In this document: in pieces, positions 20,548-28,125 of the stretch
Layout of the letters: every line of letters starts with the position of its first letter
Position numbering within the stretch: position 1 is the stretch's first letter
Assembly: GCA_002702725.1 (NCBI GenBank)
Contig: PABE01000136.1
Location: forward strand, 4,347 to 36,700
Reading direction: 5' to 3'
From: Porticoccaceae bacterium
Lineage (GTDB): Bacteria > Pseudomonadota > Gammaproteobacteria > Pseudomonadales > Porticoccaceae
DNA length: 32,354 nucleotides
Made by a program: the position numbers and the translations under genes
Notes under the pieces: model-generated
Databases searched by the model: none
What the model was told of the DNA's origin: nothing
What the model saw: the letters and a program-made list of their open reading frames with translations, nothing else

Positions 20548-21393
20548 TCACAGGTTGCGCGATACCAGGGCGGGCAACCGGAGCAGTTGTGGGGTCGCTT
20601 CCTCATTGGCCGCCCGGTCGCATTTCAGGGCCTGCTGCAGGTCACCCCAGTGGATTAGCTCCAGCCGGCCATCCCGGTGTTCCACCAGGGCGGTGCAGCT
20701 TTCAATCCAGTCGCCATCGTTGCAATAAAGCACATCGTCGATGGAGCGAATTTCCGGCTGGTGGATATGCCCGCAGATAATGCCGTCCAGACCCCGATGC
20801 CGGGCTTCCTGCGCCGCCGCCCGCTCAAACGCGTCGATGGCCGAACGGGCGTTTCGGACACGGTTCTTGATGTAATACGCGAGAGACCAGTAGGGCAGTC
20901 CGCACCAGCTGCGCAATCGATTACCCCATCTGTTCAGAAATAACAGCAGGTTATAACTCATATCGCCGACAAAGTGGTGCAACCTGGAACAGCGCACGGC
21001 GTAATCAAATTGATCGCCGTGAACCAGAAGCAGTCGTTTACCCTGGGCGGTGGTGTGGATCCACTCATCGGCGATCTCGATGTTCAGCAACCGGTGGCCG
21101 CACAGCTCGCGGGAAAATTCGTCATGGTTGCCCGGAATATAAACCACCCGCGTACCACTGGCGGCGAGATCGATCAACCGCTTCAACACCGCATGGTGGC
21201 TGGCCGGCCAGATGAAATGACGCTTCATGGCCCAGAAATCCACCACATCACCCACCAGATAGATCACGTCGGCCTTGGTTCGATTAAGGAAATCGAGTAG
21301 AAATTCCGCCCGGCAGCCCTTGTAGCCGAGGTGCAGATCCGATAACCAGACGGCGTTCAGGTTGAGTCGCTGGGGGATGATGGCACTAACCAT
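20548..21393 (-). CDS. PlcP-like metallophosphoesterase (UDP-diacylglucosamine diphosphatase family)
   Basis: The 281-residue protein has the calcineurin-type metal motifs in order: SDLHLG (Asp19, His21), GDVVD (Asp49), GNHDE (88-92), HGDQFD (125-130) and CGHIHQP (207-213). The stretch GYKGCRAEFLLDFL and the later PYWSLAYYIKNRVRNA, CNDGDWIESCTALVEH are like the phospholipase-C-type PlcP proteins, which in marine and rhizobial bacteria remove the head group of phospholipids during phosphate starvation. Databases usually call such proteins UDP-2,3-diacylglucosamine hydrolase, but LpxH proper is shorter. It is the third gene of the operon with the PAP2 and glycosyltransferase genes (ATG overlapping the previous stop by eight bases). 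I infer a lipid-remodelling role; LpxH activity is not ruled out. Confidence 0.85.
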   Translation of the reverse strand: MVSAIIPQRLNLNAVWLSDLHLGYKGCRAEFLLDFLNRTKADVIYLVGDVVDFWAMKRHFIWPASHHAVLKRLIDLAASGTRVVYIPGNHDEFSRELCGHRLLNIEIADEWIHTTAQGKRLLLVHGDQFDYAVRCSRLHHFVGDMSYNLLLFLNRWGNRLRSWCGLPYWSLAYYIKNRVRNARSAIDAFERAAAQEARHRGLDGIICGHIHQPEIRSIDDVLYCNDGDWIESCTALVEHRDGRLELIHWGDLQQALKCDRAANEEATPQLLRLPALVSRNL

Positions 21394-22501
21394 TGCTCAG
21401 TCTTCCAGGGGATGAAGTGGCTGGCGGTGCGCGCAGGTCGTGATCCGTGCGCGTCTGGGCAGTCAGGTCCGGCAGCTCCGTCTGCCGCCATAGGCGATCC
21501 GACAAGGCCTGTATCGGTTCCCGGGCGCCCTCTTTGAGCCATTGACAAATGGCGGCAGCGACATCGGGGTAGACGATACGTGTGGCACAGCCGCTCGCCA
21601 GCCAGCGGTCCACCTTGTCGCGGTTCAGCTCGCTCATGGTGTAGCCGTAACCGAGCAAGTCCAACGCCAGTGCATTGGAATACTGCTCCGGCTGGCCGGC
21701 TACAGGCTTGACCAGCAGCTTCTTGCCCAATTGCAATGTTTCACTGGCGAGTTCAAACCCGGCGTTGCAGATCACTCCGGCGCAGCGGTGCAGATCCGCC
21801 TGGAATCCCTCCCGGGAAGGGCGATGCCATTGGAGATGATCAAGGCCTTGCCCCGGCAATGGCGAATCCGGGTGATAAATGTGAAACCGGTGGCGTTCGA
21901 ATGGTGCCAAAAGCGCCGCAATAGTGGCGGTCGATTCAAAGGGCAGGTAGACCACGATCAGTCCCTTCTCCTGACTGACCGGATGCCCTCCCACAGGCGC
22001 AATGGGCGGCAATATCGGTTGTCCGAAATGATGCCAGTGCAAACCCAGATGCTGGTCGGCAGGAGCAAATCGCGTCATCAGGGCCTGCTGCACCGGTCCA
22101 TTGCGATACTGAGGTACCGGGTATCGAAAGGCGTACTGGTGCCCCAAGCCAATAACCCGCTTCTGTTTCAATCGCGCCGCCCAGGCGGTAACCGGTTCAT
22201 AGTCGGTTAGCACCAGGTCATAGCCGCTGACATCCAGTTGCCGAATATCCCTGACGAAAAGCAGGGGTCGTGCTTCCACCAGGGTATGCCAGGAACTGAT
22301 CCGCCCCTCCCGAACAGCAAAGGTAAGCCCATCCCGATGATCGAAATCACCGAAGGGATCCATATCGAACAGGCGGGCCCGATCGCGGCCGGAGATCAGA
22401 TAATCCACCGCAAGCCCGGCCGCGGCCAGTGCCGGGGCCATTGCTCGGGCGCGGGTGATATGGCCGTTGCCGGTGCCTTGAATCCCATAAAGAATCCTCA
22501 T
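21386..22501 (-). CDS. MJ1255/VC2487-type glycosyltransferase
   Basis: From ATG 22501, which overlaps the PAP2 stop (ATGA), the product has 371 residues. The N-terminal MRILYGIQGTGNGHITRARA is the MurG/GT28-like nucleotide-sugar fold of this family, and GVICNAGFELASETLQLGKK is the donor-binding C-terminal motif. No signal peptide; a membrane-associated cytoplasmic enzyme is likely. An upstream frame extension to 22537 lies inside the PAP2 gene and is not supported. Function within the family is unsettled. Between a PAP2 phosphatase and a PlcP-like esterase it is a good candidate to glycosylate diacylglycerol; this is inference. Confidence 0.85.
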   Translation of the reverse strand: MRILYGIQGTGNGHITRARAMAPALAAAGLAVDYLISGRDRARLFDMDPFGDFDHRDGLTFAVREGRISSWHTLVEARPLLFVRDIRQLDVSGYDLVLTDYEPVTAWAARLKQKRVIGLGHQYAFRYPVPQYRNGPVQQALMTRFAPADQHLGLHWHHFGQPILPPIAPVGGHPVSQEKGLIVVYLPFESTATIAALLAPFERHRFHIYHPDSPLPGQGLDHLQWHRPSREGFQADLHRCAGVICNAGFELASETLQLGKKLLVKPVAGQPEQYSNALALDLLGYGYTMSELNRDKVDRWLASGCATRIVYPDVAAAICQWLKEGAREPIQALSDRLWRQTELPDLTAQTRTDHDLRAPPATSSPGRLSNG

Positions 22502-23061
22502 AGCGGCAACTGTCCCGACAGCCAGCCGTGCGAACACCAGGCAAGGCCCGCGCCCATCAGTGCCCCGGCAACGGTATCCGTGGGGAAATGCACCCCGAGG
22601 GTTACCCTGGATGCCCCTACCAGTAACGCCCAGCCAAACACTACCGCGGTGAGCGCCGGGAAATTCAGGCTCAGCAGTGTCGCGACCAGAAAGGCGCCGG
22701 AGGTGTGGCCGGAAGGGAAGCTGAACTTGTCCGAGGGGATAATAAAGCTGTTGAAACCCGGAATGGCGGCGGCGGGCCGATTGCGCTTCAACCCGTTTTT
22801 CAATATCCAGTAAAGCGGCCTCTCGAGGGCGAATGCCAACGCCATGGCCATGGCGAAAGGTGTGCCGACATCAGAATCGACGGCCATTAGCCCCAGCGCT
22901 ACCACCGGGTAGGCAAAACCGTCGGCCGTGCGCGACAGGCCGCGGCTGCACCGGGCCATGACCCGCAAATGCCTGCGCCTCATGGTCCAGAAGAAGATAA
23001 TAATGTCCAGTCTGTGAAACCAGGCGAGGGGAAGCGGCAGTCGGCTTAGGTTCTTTTCCAT
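22498..23061 (-). CDS. PAP2 family membrane phosphatase
   Basis: The 187-residue protein shows the three-part phosphatase signature: KNGLKRNRP (88-96), PSGH (116-119) and SRVTLGVHFPTD (151-162), where His158 is the nucleophile and His119 the acid. About five membrane helices surround them. Such enzymes remove phosphate from phosphatidic acid, phosphatidylglycerol phosphate or undecaprenyl diphosphate in the inner membrane. It is the first gene of the three-gene leftward operon, and a Pho-box-like element precedes it. The ribosome site is weak (TTGGGG close to the start). Confidence 0.9.
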   Translation of the reverse strand: MEKNLSRLPLPLAWFHRLDIIIFFWTMRRRHLRVMARCSRGLSRTADGFAYPVVALGLMAVDSDVGTPFAMAMALAFALERPLYWILKNGLKRNRPAAAIPGFNSFIIPSDKFSFPSGHTSGAFLVATLLSLNFPALTAVVFGWALLVGASRVTLGVHFPTDTVAGALMGAGLAWCSHGWLSGQLPL

Positions 23062-23083
23062 GCCCCAAGACTAGAAAGCAAAT

Positions 23084-23123
23084 ATGTCATTTATGTAACA
23101 GAATGCTGACCGTTTCGTGACAA
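23084..23123 (-). promoter_or_regulatory. Pho-box-like heptamer array upstream of the PAP2 operon
   Basis: Reading the minus strand, TTGTCAC, CGGTCAG and CTGTTAC occur at exact 11-base steps (23123, 23112, 23101), each matching five of seven positions of the PhoB heptamer CTGTCAT, separated by four-base mostly A/T spacers (GAAA, CATT), and ATAA follows. ATGTCAT on the plus strand (23084-23090) adds another near match. A -10-like TATTTG lies ten bases after the last heptamer, the spacing known from PhoB promoters; using the first two heptamers, CATAAA falls ten bases after. Only 23 to 60 bases separate these from the PAP2 start. Confidence 0.6.
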
Positions 23124-23183
23124 TGCCCCCGCGGACGACAAGAGACTACCGGTTAACAGAAATGTAAATATTCGCAAGCGTAG

Positions 23184-23212
23184 TTCACAAACCCGGCGGG
23201 CGCCGTTAGCAT
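23184..23212 (+). promoter_or_regulatory. Probable promoter of the RND efflux operon
   Basis: TTCACA (23184-23189, five of six consensus bases) and TAGCAT (23207-23212, four of six) have a 17-base spacer and lie 38 bases before the adaptor start. The Pho-like array lies 60 bases further upstream, so the two divergent operons have separate elements. Confidence 0.45.
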
Positions 23213-23250
23213 GCCCTGTCAGAATACGAGCACCTTCCAAGGAATCTGTC

Positions 23251-24423
23251 TTGAATACACGCCGCAAAAACCTGGCTCGTGCGGGTCTTATCCTGCTTGC
23301 GGGCATTGGACTGTCTGCGCTGATCATCGTCGCCAAACCAAAGCCCGAACCCAAACCACCGGAGCCGGAGAAGGAGCATCCCGCCCAGGTGGTGGCGGTG
23401 AAACTAGTCGATACAGGTATTGGCGTGCACAGCCAGGGTACCGTAAACCCGAAAATCGCCATTGATGTCACCGCTCAGGTGAGCGGGCAAGTGATCGAGG
23501 TAGCACCGGCCTTCGCCGTGGGCGGTGCGTTCAAACCCGGCCAGATGCTCATTCAAATCGACCCCCGGGACTATCAGATCGCCGCCGCCAGGGCCGCGTC
23601 GGCGCTTGAGGATGCCCGCAGGCAGCTGGCGATAGAAAAGGGCCAGGCGCGACAGGCGAAGCGGGAGTGGCGGGACCTTGGCGATCCCGAAGCCAATGCC
23701 CTGTTCCTCCGCGAACCGCAACTGGCGGCGGCAGAGGCGGCTGTCAAGGCCGCCGAGGCTGCGGTGGCACAGGCCCAGCTGGATCTGGAGCGCACGACCG
23801 TCAGCCTACCCTTCGAGGGCCGTGTTGCCCGCACAGATGTCAACCTGGGGCAGTTTGTCCCCTCGGGCAAGGTCGTCGCCCGGGTATTTTCCAGTGACGT
23901 CATGGAAGTCCGGTTGCCGCTGACGGCGCAGGAGATGTACCTCCTGAACATCAAGGCTGATTCGGACCAAATCCAGCCCCTGGATCTGGTCCTGAGCCTG
24001 GCCGTCGGGGGGCGCACATACCAGTGGCAGGGCCAGGTGGTGCGCACCGAGCCCGGCGCCGACGAAAATACCCGCCTGTTCCACGTCATAGCCGAGGTCC
24101 GCAACGCCTACCGTTTTGACGACCGGGAGCACCCGCCGCTGGTACCCGGCACCTTTGTCGAGGCGACCATCACCAGCAATCCGTACCAGGACGTCGCCGT
24201 CCTGCCCCGCAATGCTCTCTACCAGCAGGATAAGGTCATGGTACTGGACAAGGATCACCACCTGCAGATGGTGACGGTAGAGGTGTTGCAGTCCACGGAG
24301 GAAAAACTGGTGGTGAAGGGTCTCCAGGACGGGGATCTGGTCCTGGTCGAACCGCCCAGTTTTGTCGAAATGGGCGTGCGTTACCGTCCGGTGTTCGACG
24401 ATAACCGGGATGAGCGCCCATGA
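23251..24423 (+). CDS. RND efflux periplasmic adaptor subunit (membrane fusion protein)
   Basis: The 390-residue protein begins with TTG 23251 (AAGGA seven bases upstream), an N-terminal membrane anchor (LILLAGIGLSALIIVA), then a Pro/Glu-rich linker. The barrel-sandwich hybrid half IAIDVTAQVSGQVIEVAPAF and its partner VSLPFEGRVARTDVNLGQFV flank an Ala-rich helical hairpin (about residues 108-180), followed by the beta-barrel. It links an inner-membrane RND pump to an outer-membrane channel, which is not encoded here. Its TGA overlaps the ATG of the pump gene (ATGA). Confidence 0.93.
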   Translation: MNTRRKNLARAGLILLAGIGLSALIIVAKPKPEPKPPEPEKEHPAQVVAVKLVDTGIGVHSQGTVNPKIAIDVTAQVSGQVIEVAPAFAVGGAFKPGQMLIQIDPRDYQIAAARAASALEDARRQLAIEKGQARQAKREWRDLGDPEANALFLREPQLAAAEAAVKAAEAAVAQAQLDLERTTVSLPFEGRVARTDVNLGQFVPSGKVVARVFSSDVMEVRLPLTAQEMYLLNIKADSDQIQPLDLVLSLAVGGRTYQWQGQVVRTEPGADENTRLFHVIAEVRNAYRFDDREHPPLVPGTFVEATITSNPYQDVAVLPRNALYQQDKVMVLDKDHHLQMVTVEVLQSTEEKLVVKGLQDGDLVLVEPPSFVEMGVRYRPVFDDNRDERP

Positions 24424-27400
24424 GGGGGTTGATCACATGGTTCATCAAGAACCCCGTTGCCTCCAACCTGCTGATGATCATTATCCTGGTGGGCGGTCTG
24501 GTGAGCACCGCCAACATCGACAATGAGTTCTTCCCCGACATCCAGCCCAACATCGTTCAGGTCATCGTGCCCTACCCCGGGGCCGGCCCGCTGGAAGTCG
24601 AAGAACAAATCTGCATGAAAGTCGAGGAGGCCATCTCTGACGTCGAGGGCATCGACGAGGTGAGGTCGTCCGCGGCCCAGGGCGTTGGTATTGTCACCAT
24701 CGAAACCGTCGAGGACTGGGATGTCCAGCGCATGGTGAGCGATGTCAAAACCCGCGTCGACGCCATAAGCACCTTTCCCCTCGACGCCGAGCGGCCCATC
24801 GTCAGCGATCTGACCTTCGGCAGCGAGGTAATCCGGGTTGTCGTCTACGGCGGTGAAGACGAGCAGGCGATAAAAAACCTGGCCCTGGATATCAAGGACG
24901 AAATCTACCACCTGCCGGGGGTGAACCGGGTTGAGGTCGAAGGTACACGGGATTCCCAGGTACTGGTAGAAATCCCCGAGCATACATTGCGCGCCTATGA
25001 CCTGAGCTTTGACCAGGTGGCCACAGCGATCCGCCAGAACTCCCTCAACCTGCCCGCCGGACAAATGCGAAACCCCTCCGGCGATATTCAGATACAAATC
25101 TATGGTCAGGATTATGTGGCCAGCGACTTTGAGAACATTGTCATCCTGGAAAACCGCGACGGCGGCCAGGTGACACTGGGACAGCTTGCAACCATACGGG
25201 ATGACTTCGAGGAAAAGAACTTCCTGGTCGAGTACAACGGCAAGATTGCCGCCCAACTCAGGGTCATGGTGGGCGACAGCCCCGATACCATCGGCACCGC
25301 CGAGGTTATCCGTGATTTTGTCGAGCAGCACCGGACAACGTTGCCCGCCGGCTTTCAGCTCGACGTCTGGAACGACCGCAGTGTGTACCTCAAGGACCGG
25401 CTGTCAATCCTGGCAACCAACTCCCTGCAGGGCCTGGCGCTGGTCTTTATTCTGCTGCTGCTGTTCCTGCGTCCGAAACTGGCCCTGTGGGTGTCGGCCG
25501 GTATTGCGGTTGCCTATCTGGGCGCGCTCAGCGTCATGTACCTGTTTGGGGTCAGCATCAATGTGGTCTCCACCTTCGCCTTCCTGCTAATCCTGGGGAT
25601 TGTGGTTGACGATGCCATTGTCGTCAGCGAGAACATTTATTCGATGCACGAACGGGGTATCGGCGGGGCCAATGCCGCCATCCGCGGCGTCACCATGATC
25701 GCCAAGCCCGTGGTGCTGGCGGTGATTACCACCCTGCTGGTGTTTATCCCCATGTTGTCCCTGCCCGGGAATACCGCGCAACTGTTTGCCCCTATTCCCG
25801 CCGTCGCCATTGCGGCCCTGACATTTTCGCTGATCGAAGCACTGCTGATTCTGCCCAGCCACCTCAGCCATCTCTCCGAGGAGCGGGCGCCTACCAACAA
25901 ACTGAGCCGCGCACTGCTCACCCTGCGCCAGGGTTTTAACAAGGGTCTCAATCGTTTCAGTTTCAATGTCTACCAGCCCTTACTGGAACACAGCCTACGC
26001 CACAAGGCGGCCACCATGGCACTGTTCCTGACGGTTCTCATGATTTGCCTGTCGGTCTTTGCCGGTGGCTGGCTGTCGCTCCGGTTTACCCCCTCTGTGG
26101 AGACAGAAACCATCGTCGCCCAGGCCAAGTTTCAGGAAGGTGCCGGATTTGCCCATGTGCTCGCGGTCAAGCGGCAGATGACAGAGGGCCTGGAGGCTAT
26201 CCGCGACGAAAGTGACATGGTCGGCCACCAGGGTCAGCCGGTGATCTCCAGCGACTTTGTCACCGTCGACGGCAATGCCGTGACCCTGGAAGCCAGTCTG
26301 ATCAAAAACGGGGACCGAAAAATCACCACCGCGGAAATTCAGCGGCGACTCAAGGATGCCATTGGCGAAGTGCGCGGGGTTGAGACGTTCAACGTCTCGT
26401 CATCGCTGTTTGGCCTCGACAAGGATATTTCCCTGCGCCTGTCCGGCCCTGACCTGAAAAAACTGGAAGCCGCAGCGGAGTACCTGAAACAGGTGCTGGC
26501 CGGGTACGCCGGTATCACAGACATTTCAGACAGCCTGTCGTCCGCCCGCCAGGAGATCCGTATCGAGCTCAAGCCCTATGCCGAGAACCTCGGCCTGGAA
26601 CTGCAGGATGTCGCCCGCCAGATCCGTCACGCCTTTTACGGGGCTGAAGCCCAGCGCATTCCCCGTCTTCGCGAGGACGTCAGGGTCATGGTGCGCTACC
26701 CCGCCGACCAGCGCGCCAATGTCCAGGACCTCAACAATATGCGCATCCACTTACCGAACGGGGACAGCGCGCCTTTCTCCGCAGTGGCGACGGCGGAATT
26801 CGTCCCCGGCTACACCACCATCAGCCGCACCAACCGCGAGCGGGTGATCAGCGTCTACGCCAACACCATTCCCGGCAAGGCCGACCCCAACGAAATCATC
26901 CAGACAGTGGTGCGTGAACAAAGTGCAACCATCAAGGAGCGTTTCCCCGGCGTCAGCCTCGGTCTGGAGGGACGTCAGGAGGAACAGGGCAAGTTTTTCA
27001 CCACCTTGCTGGTGGGCACAGGCTTTGCGCTGTTTGCCATCTACGCGCTCATCGCCATCGAGTTCAGATCCTATCTGCAACCGCTCTATATCCTCAGTGC
27101 CGTGCCGTTTGGGGTTGCCGGCTCCATCATCGGCCACCTGATCGTCGGCATGGATTTCTCCATCCCCTCCAGCCTCGGTGTCCTGGCGACCGCCGGGGTG
27201 GTGGTGAACGCAAACCTGGTGCTTATCGACTATATTAACTACCTGCGCGATGAGGGCATGGAAATGACGGAAGCGGTGAAACAGGCGGCCCGCGAGCGAC
27301 TGCGGCCTATTCTGCTGACCACCATCACCACCTTTTTCGGTCTGATGCCGATACTGATCGAACCCTCGCCCTCTGCGGCGGCACTCAAGCCGGTGGTGGT

Positions 27401-27530
27401 TTCACTGTCCTTCGGTGTTCTTTTCGCCACCACCATCACACTGTTGATGGTGCCGGCCATGTATCTGGCATTTGAGGGCGTCAAGGCGCGGCTGGGCTTC
27501 AAGTTCAAGGCCGAAGTCAGCGTCGGTTGA
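24420..27530 (+). CDS. RND family efflux pump permease
   Basis: The 1036-residue protein has the AcrB/HAE architecture: membrane helix 1 after MRGLITWFIKNPVASNLLM, a large periplasmic loop, helices 2-6, a second periplasmic loop (about 560-860) and helices 8-12. The proton-relay pair of aspartates is seen in GIVVDDAIVVSENIY (helix 4, near residue 400). PYPGAGPLEVEEQI near 57-70 is a conserved pore-domain stretch. It exports amphiphilic compounds using the proton gradient, with the adaptor before it. The substrate is not readable from sequence, and no local regulator or outer-membrane channel gene is present. Confidence 0.94.
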   Translation: MRGLITWFIKNPVASNLLMIIILVGGLVSTANIDNEFFPDIQPNIVQVIVPYPGAGPLEVEEQICMKVEEAISDVEGIDEVRSSAAQGVGIVTIETVEDWDVQRMVSDVKTRVDAISTFPLDAERPIVSDLTFGSEVIRVVVYGGEDEQAIKNLALDIKDEIYHLPGVNRVEVEGTRDSQVLVEIPEHTLRAYDLSFDQVATAIRQNSLNLPAGQMRNPSGDIQIQIYGQDYVASDFENIVILENRDGGQVTLGQLATIRDDFEEKNFLVEYNGKIAAQLRVMVGDSPDTIGTAEVIRDFVEQHRTTLPAGFQLDVWNDRSVYLKDRLSILATNSLQGLALVFILLLLFLRPKLALWVSAGIAVAYLGALSVMYLFGVSINVVSTFAFLLILGIVVDDAIVVSENIYSMHERGIGGANAAIRGVTMIAKPVVLAVITTLLVFIPMLSLPGNTAQLFAPIPAVAIAALTFSLIEALLILPSHLSHLSEERAPTNKLSRALLTLRQGFNKGLNRFSFNVYQPLLEHSLRHKAATMALFLTVLMICLSVFAGGWLSLRFTPSVETETIVAQAKFQEGAGFAHVLAVKRQMTEGLEAIRDESDMVGHQGQPVISSDFVTVDGNAVTLEASLIKNGDRKITTAEIQRRLKDAIGEVRGVETFNVSSSLFGLDKDISLRLSGPDLKKLEAAAEYLKQVLAGYAGITDISDSLSSARQEIRIELKPYAENLGLELQDVARQIRHAFYGAEAQRIPRLREDVRVMVRYPADQRANVQDLNNMRIHLPNGDSAPFSAVATAEFVPGYTTISRTNRERVISVYANTIPGKADPNEIIQTVVREQSATIKERFPGVSLGLEGRQEEQGKFFTTLLVGTGFALFAIYALIAIEFRSYLQPLYILSAVPFGVAGSIIGHLIVGMDFSIPSSLGVLATAGVVVNANLVLIDYINYLRDEGMEMTEAVKQAARERLRPILLTTITTFFGLMPILIEPSPSAAALKPVVVSLSFGVLFATTITLLMVPAMYLAFEGVKARLGFKFKAEVSVG

Positions 27531-27542
27531 GGAGGTGTAGAC

Positions 27543-28007
27543 ATGCTTTGTATCGATTCCCCACTCGGCAAGGTGCGGATTGACACCGCTGCCGGGCAGC
27601 TCACAGGCATCAACTTTGTCGACAGCGTCCTCGAAAGCGAACCGGCAACGGGGCGGGACGGACAACTTGAACGCAGGGTGGCCAAGGCCCTTGAGCGCTA
27701 TTTTTCCGGCACCCGCGCGTCCTTCGACCTGCCCTGGACGTTCGGCGGCACCGACTTTCAGCGCGCCGTCTGGCAGGCGCTCACGGCGATTCCCTACGGC
27801 GAAACCGTCACCTATGGCGAGATAGCCCGGCGCATCAAGCGTCCCAGGGCGGTCCGGGCCGTGGGCATGGCCTGTGGCCGCAATCCGATCTCCATCATCG
27901 TCCCCTGCCACCGGGTGGTCGGCAGCAACGGGTCCCTGACCGGCTACGGCGGTGGATTGGATCGGAAAAAATGGTTGCTGGACCTCGAGCAGCGCCAGAA
28001 ACAGTAA
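27543..28007 (+). CDS. ogt: Methylated-DNA-protein-cysteine methyltransferase
   Basis: The 154-residue protein has the repair core: FQRAVWQALTAIPYGETVTYGEIA (helix-turn-helix region), RAVGMACGRNPISIIVPCHRV with acceptor Cys122 and Asn114, then NGSLTGYGGGLDRKKWLL. It takes the methyl group from O6-methylguanine in DNA onto its own cysteine. The N-terminus is short, Ogt-like rather than Ada-like. GAGGAGG before the ATG is a good ribosome site. It begins 12 bases after the RND pump stop, so it is probably co-transcribed with the pump genes. The 118-base gap to ettA has no clear promoter or gene. Confidence 0.94.
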   Translation: MLCIDSPLGKVRIDTAAGQLTGINFVDSVLESEPATGRDGQLERRVAKALERYFSGTRASFDLPWTFGGTDFQRAVWQALTAIPYGETVTYGEIARRIKRPRAVRAVGMACGRNPISIIVPCHRVVGSNGSLTGYGGGLDRKKWLLDLEQRQKQ

Positions 28008-28125
28008 ACGTTCAGGCGTCCCGCTCCGAACAGTAGCAAAGGCCGCCGCTTTCGCGGCTGACCGTGTTACGGCGACCGCTAACCCGCTACAATGGCGGCC
28101 AAATCCACGAACACCCCAGAGACCT

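Noticed and set aside
24381-25331. 316-codon open frame opposite the RND pump
   Set aside because: Antisense to the conserved N-terminal third of the pump.
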